Source: Pelagibius sp. (GTDB lineage Bacteria; Pseudomonadota; Alphaproteobacteria; Kiloniellales; Kiloniellaceae). Taken from it: a stretch of DNA of 64,000 nucleotides. Under the pieces are notes generated by a model that made no database searches, was not told the DNA's origin, and saw only the letters and a list, made by a program, of their open reading frames with translations. Shown piece after piece: positions 61,990 to 64,000 of the stretch (the first letter of the stretch is position 1; each line of letters starts with the position of its first letter). The stretch is taken from contig NZ_JANQKD010000003.1 in NCBI RefSeq assembly GCF_028281305.1, positions 88,393-152,392 on the forward strand. Direction: 5' to 3'. Both the position numbers and the translations under genes were made by a program.

Positions 61990-63414
61990 TCAGCCACTGT
62001 GGGCAATCGGCGGATGCTGGCTGTCCGCCGGGCCCGCTTCTGCAACGTCGGGGCTCCGGTCCGGCGGCGTGACGATCCCGCCGGAGACCACCATCTTGAT
62101 CCCCTCCTCCACCGTCATGGTGAGGGCCCTGACCTCCCCGCGCGGCAGGAACAGCAGGAAACCCGAGGTGGGATTGGGTGTGGTCGGCAGGAAAATGTTG
62201 ACCGTATCGTCCGGCGTGAGTTCCTGGATGCCGACCTCGGCGGGCCCGGTGATGAACCCCAGGGCCCAACAGTCGGGACGCGGATACTCCAGCAGCACCA
62301 CTTCGCGGAACGCCTGGGACTGCTCCTTGAAGACCGTCTCGAGAATCTGTTTCACGCCGCTGTAGAGACTGCGGATCACCGGCATGCGCGCCAGCAACCG
62401 TTCGCTGCTCGCCACCAGGGACCGGCCGACGAAGCCGGCGGTCAGGAAGCCGACCAGAATGAGCCCGACCACGACCACCAGCACGCCCAGGCCCGGCAGG
62501 CTGAAGGGCAGATAGGTTTCCGGGTTCCAGCGCGCCGGAATGTAGCGCACCACGTTGCTGTCGACGAAGGAAACAAACTCCGACGCAAGCCAGACCGTGA
62601 TGGCGAGCGGCGCGGTAACCAGAATGCCGGCAAAGAAGTAGTTCCGCAGCCGGGTGACAAAGCCGGCACGGGTCTTCTGGGGCGCTTCCTTGCGCCGCCT
62701 CCGGATCGTCTTCTTGGCATAGGCCTCGACCTGGGCCTTGGCGGCCTCGGCGCCGCTCGGCTGCCCTTCTTCAGTGGTCTCAAGATCGTGATCGGGCACG
62801 ACGATGCCGCCCGAGATGACGAGCTTGATCCCCTCCTCCACCGTCAGGTCCAGGTGGTAGACCTCCTCGCGTGGCAGGAACAGCAGGAAGCCGGTCGTCG
62901 GGTTCGGCGTCGCCGGGACGAAGACGTTGTAGACGGTGTCCGCCGTCAGGTTCTGCACCTCGCCCACGGTCTCGCCGGTGATGAAACCCACCGCCCAGCA
63001 GCCGCGGCGCGGATACTCGATCAGCACCACCTCGCGGAACGCCGAGGACGACTGCGACAGTACGGTCTCGAAGACCTGTTTGGTCCAGCTGTAGACCGAA
63101 CGGACGACCGGCACCTGGCCGACCAGCCGTTCGCCCATCCCCATGACCAGACGCCCGACGTATCCGGCCGCCAGGAACCCGACGAGCACCAGGAAGAGAA
63201 CGGCAACGATCAGGCCCAGGCCCGGGATGCCGAACGGCAGATAGCTTTCCGGGTTCCAGCCCGGCGGGATCATCGGGGTGATGCGGTCGTCGATGAAGGT
63301 GATGACGCGCCAGGTCAGCCAAAAGGTGATCCCGGCAGGCGCCGTCACCAGGATACCGGCCAGAAAGTAGTTGCGCAGGCGCGTGCCCAGGCTGTGCGGC
63401 GTCTTATCGGACAT
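61990..63414 (-). CDS. double DUF502 membrane protein
   Basis: 474 residues, about twice the usual DUF502 length. Two complete copies lie in tandem (about 9-205 and 242-438). Each has T-R-L-R-N-Y-F-x-A-G-I-L-V-T-A-P, W-N-P-E-x-Y-L-P-F, T-P-N-P-T-x-G-F-L-L-F-L-P and T-V-E-E-G-I-K-x-V-x-S-G-G-I-V. Each copy carries two membrane helices, so about four in total. A basic/polar linker (about 206-240) joins them. The function of DUF502 is unknown; it is commonly next to recG in alphaproteobacteria. I start at the ATG before SDKTPHS. Confidence 0.9.
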   Translation of the reverse strand: MSDKTPHSLGTRLRNYFLAGILVTAPAGITFWLTWRVITFIDDRITPMIPPGWNPESYLPFGIPGLGLIVAVLFLVLVGFLAAGYVGRLVMGMGERLVGQVPVVRSVYSWTKQVFETVLSQSSSAFREVVLIEYPRRGCWAVGFITGETVGEVQNLTADTVYNVFVPATPNPTTGFLLFLPREEVYHLDLTVEEGIKLVISGGIVVPDHDLETTEEGQPSGAEAAKAQVEAYAKKTIRRRRKEAPQKTRAGFVTRLRNYFFAGILVTAPLAITVWLASEFVSFVDSNVVRYIPARWNPETYLPFSLPGLGVLVVVVGLILVGFLTAGFVGRSLVASSERLLARMPVIRSLYSGVKQILETVFKEQSQAFREVVLLEYPRPDCWALGFITGPAEVGIQELTPDDTVNIFLPTTPNPTSGFLLFLPRGEVRALTMTVEEGIKMVVSGGIVTPPDRSPDVAEAGPADSQHPPIAHSG

Positions 63415-63776
63415 GGCAAAAATCCTTGGACCGGCTTGGACCAAGGCGCTGATCGGACACCGCAAAGCCGCACCGCGAAGCGGCGCCGGCACCTGTGTTC
63501 CTTGTCATCTGAATGCTTGCAAACAACCTCATGACCCACATCCCCACCTGGCTCATGATATGGGCATTGTCGGTGGAAGTACCAGAGAGACCGTTTCCGG
63601 TCGGATTCACGGGGCCTCTTGGGCCTCTTAGGGGCCAACTTGCAGGGAATGCCCTAAGGAAGGGCTAATGCCGGCGCCGGGGATGCGGCGGCCCGCCCAT
63701 GGACTCCGCGCAGGACCAAGGCTGGCGCCTGGCCCCGGATCCGGGCCCGCAATCGCAGAATCATCCTGTTGAGGCT
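63415..63776. other. 362-bp intergenic region
   Basis: No gene seen. It lies between the DUF502 start and the 3' end of tRNA-Leu(CAG), both minus. It contains CCTTGG/CCAAGG half-sites (63424-63429, 63441-63446) near the DUF502 start, a direct repeat GGGCCTCTT near 63612-63629, and a small hairpin GCCCT-AAGGA-AGGGC (63651-63665) that could mark the end of the tRNA transcript. Confidence 0.45.
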
Positions 63777-63863
63777 TGGTGCGGCTGAGAGGACTCGAAC
63801 CTCCACTTCCGTACGGAAACTAGCACCTGAAGCTAGCGCGTCTACCAATTCCGCCACAGCCGC
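63777..63863 (-). tRNA. tRNA-Leu (CAG)
   Basis: The reverse strand reads as a full class II tRNA of 87 nt including an encoded CCA. The acceptor stem is GCGGCTG/CAGCCGC, the D-arm region is GGCGGAATTGGTAGACGC, and the anticodon loop reads CTTCAGG with anticodon CAG. A long variable arm (TTTCCGTACGGAA) and GGTTCGAGTCC T-loop follow. It decodes CUG leucine codons, the commonest in GC-rich genomes. Confidence 0.96.
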
Positions 63864-63913
63864 GACGCTGATGAAGGGACTTCCCTTCGCATGAACCGAG
63901 CCTGGAAACGGGT

Positions 63914-64000
63914 TGGTGCGGCTGAGAGGACTTGAACCTCCACGGGGTTTCCCCCACAGCGCCCTCAACGCTGCGCGTCTACCGATTCCGCCACAGCCGC
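63914..64000 (-). tRNA. tRNA-Leu (GAG)
   Basis: Reverse strand, 87 nt with encoded CCA, 50 bp upstream of the CAG tRNA and with an identical acceptor stem. The anticodon loop TTGAGGG gives GAG, decoding CUC/CUU. The variable arm GTGGGGGAAACCCCGT is long, as expected for Leu. The 5' base is the last base of the window, so the gene is complete but its promoter is outside. The two are probably one transcript. Confidence 0.95.

Overview
The window is GC-rich, densely coded chromosomal DNA. It looks like an alphaproteobacterium, probably a Rhodospirillales/Kiloniellales-type organism. This is inferred from the mfd-sdhE-recG-DUF502 order, the many TRAP transporters, GcvA-type LysR proteins, frequent GTG starts with 4-base GTGA/ATGA overlaps, and two intergenic palindromic elements typical of alphaproteobacteria. 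I see no phage, transposase, CRISPR or rRNA.

Region 1 (1-19220) is catabolism and transport. A partial MFS transporter and a gamma-glutamyltransferase-like protein run off the left edge. An RraA-like aldolase/regulator, a DMT transporter, a GcvA-like regulator and an NAD-dependent epimerase follow. Then comes a TRAP operon (dctP - flavin monooxygenase - dctQ - dctM - marR) with a perfect palindrome in front of it. A second TRAP operon (dctPQM plus a LysE exporter) lies on the minus strand. It is divergent from a four-gene operon: MBL-fold protein, MhpA-like hydroxylase, DUF2783 protein and family III CoA-transferase. Together these suggest import and breakdown of (aromatic?) carboxylic acids.

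Region 2 (19245-42416) is a large exopolysaccharide locus of the Wzx/Wzy or succinoglycan type. It has an outer-membrane barrel, a Wza-like lipoprotein, a degenerate GalU-like protein, an initiating glycosylphosphotransferase, a sulfotransferase, a Wzy/ExoQ-like polymerase, eight glycosyltransferases (GT2, GT4, GT8), an alkaline-phosphatase-superfamily protein, a class III cyclase, a Wzc/ExoP-like tyrosine autokinase, a GH16 glycanase and GalE. No Wzx flippase is visible. A PAS protein and a PilZ protein follow on the right.

Region 3 (43877-50282): a 551-bp convergent gap carries two DnaA-box-like sites and several hairpins. After it comes a tightly overlapped five-gene operon (acyl-CoA ligase, SDR, acyl-CoA dehydrogenase, APH-type kinase, DUF6285) that matches, gene for gene, the Pseudomonas putida lvaE-D-C-A-B set for levulinate/4-hydroxyacid catabolism. 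A FrnE/DsbA-like protein is divergent from it.

Region 4 (50283-64000): a palindromic repeat, a complete peptide ABC transporter operon (dppABCDF type), then mfd, sdhE, recG, a double-DUF502 membrane protein and two tRNA-Leu genes (CAG, GAG), the last ending exactly at the window edge.

Short tandem repeats with 12- or 15-bp period recur at five places, mostly between genes.
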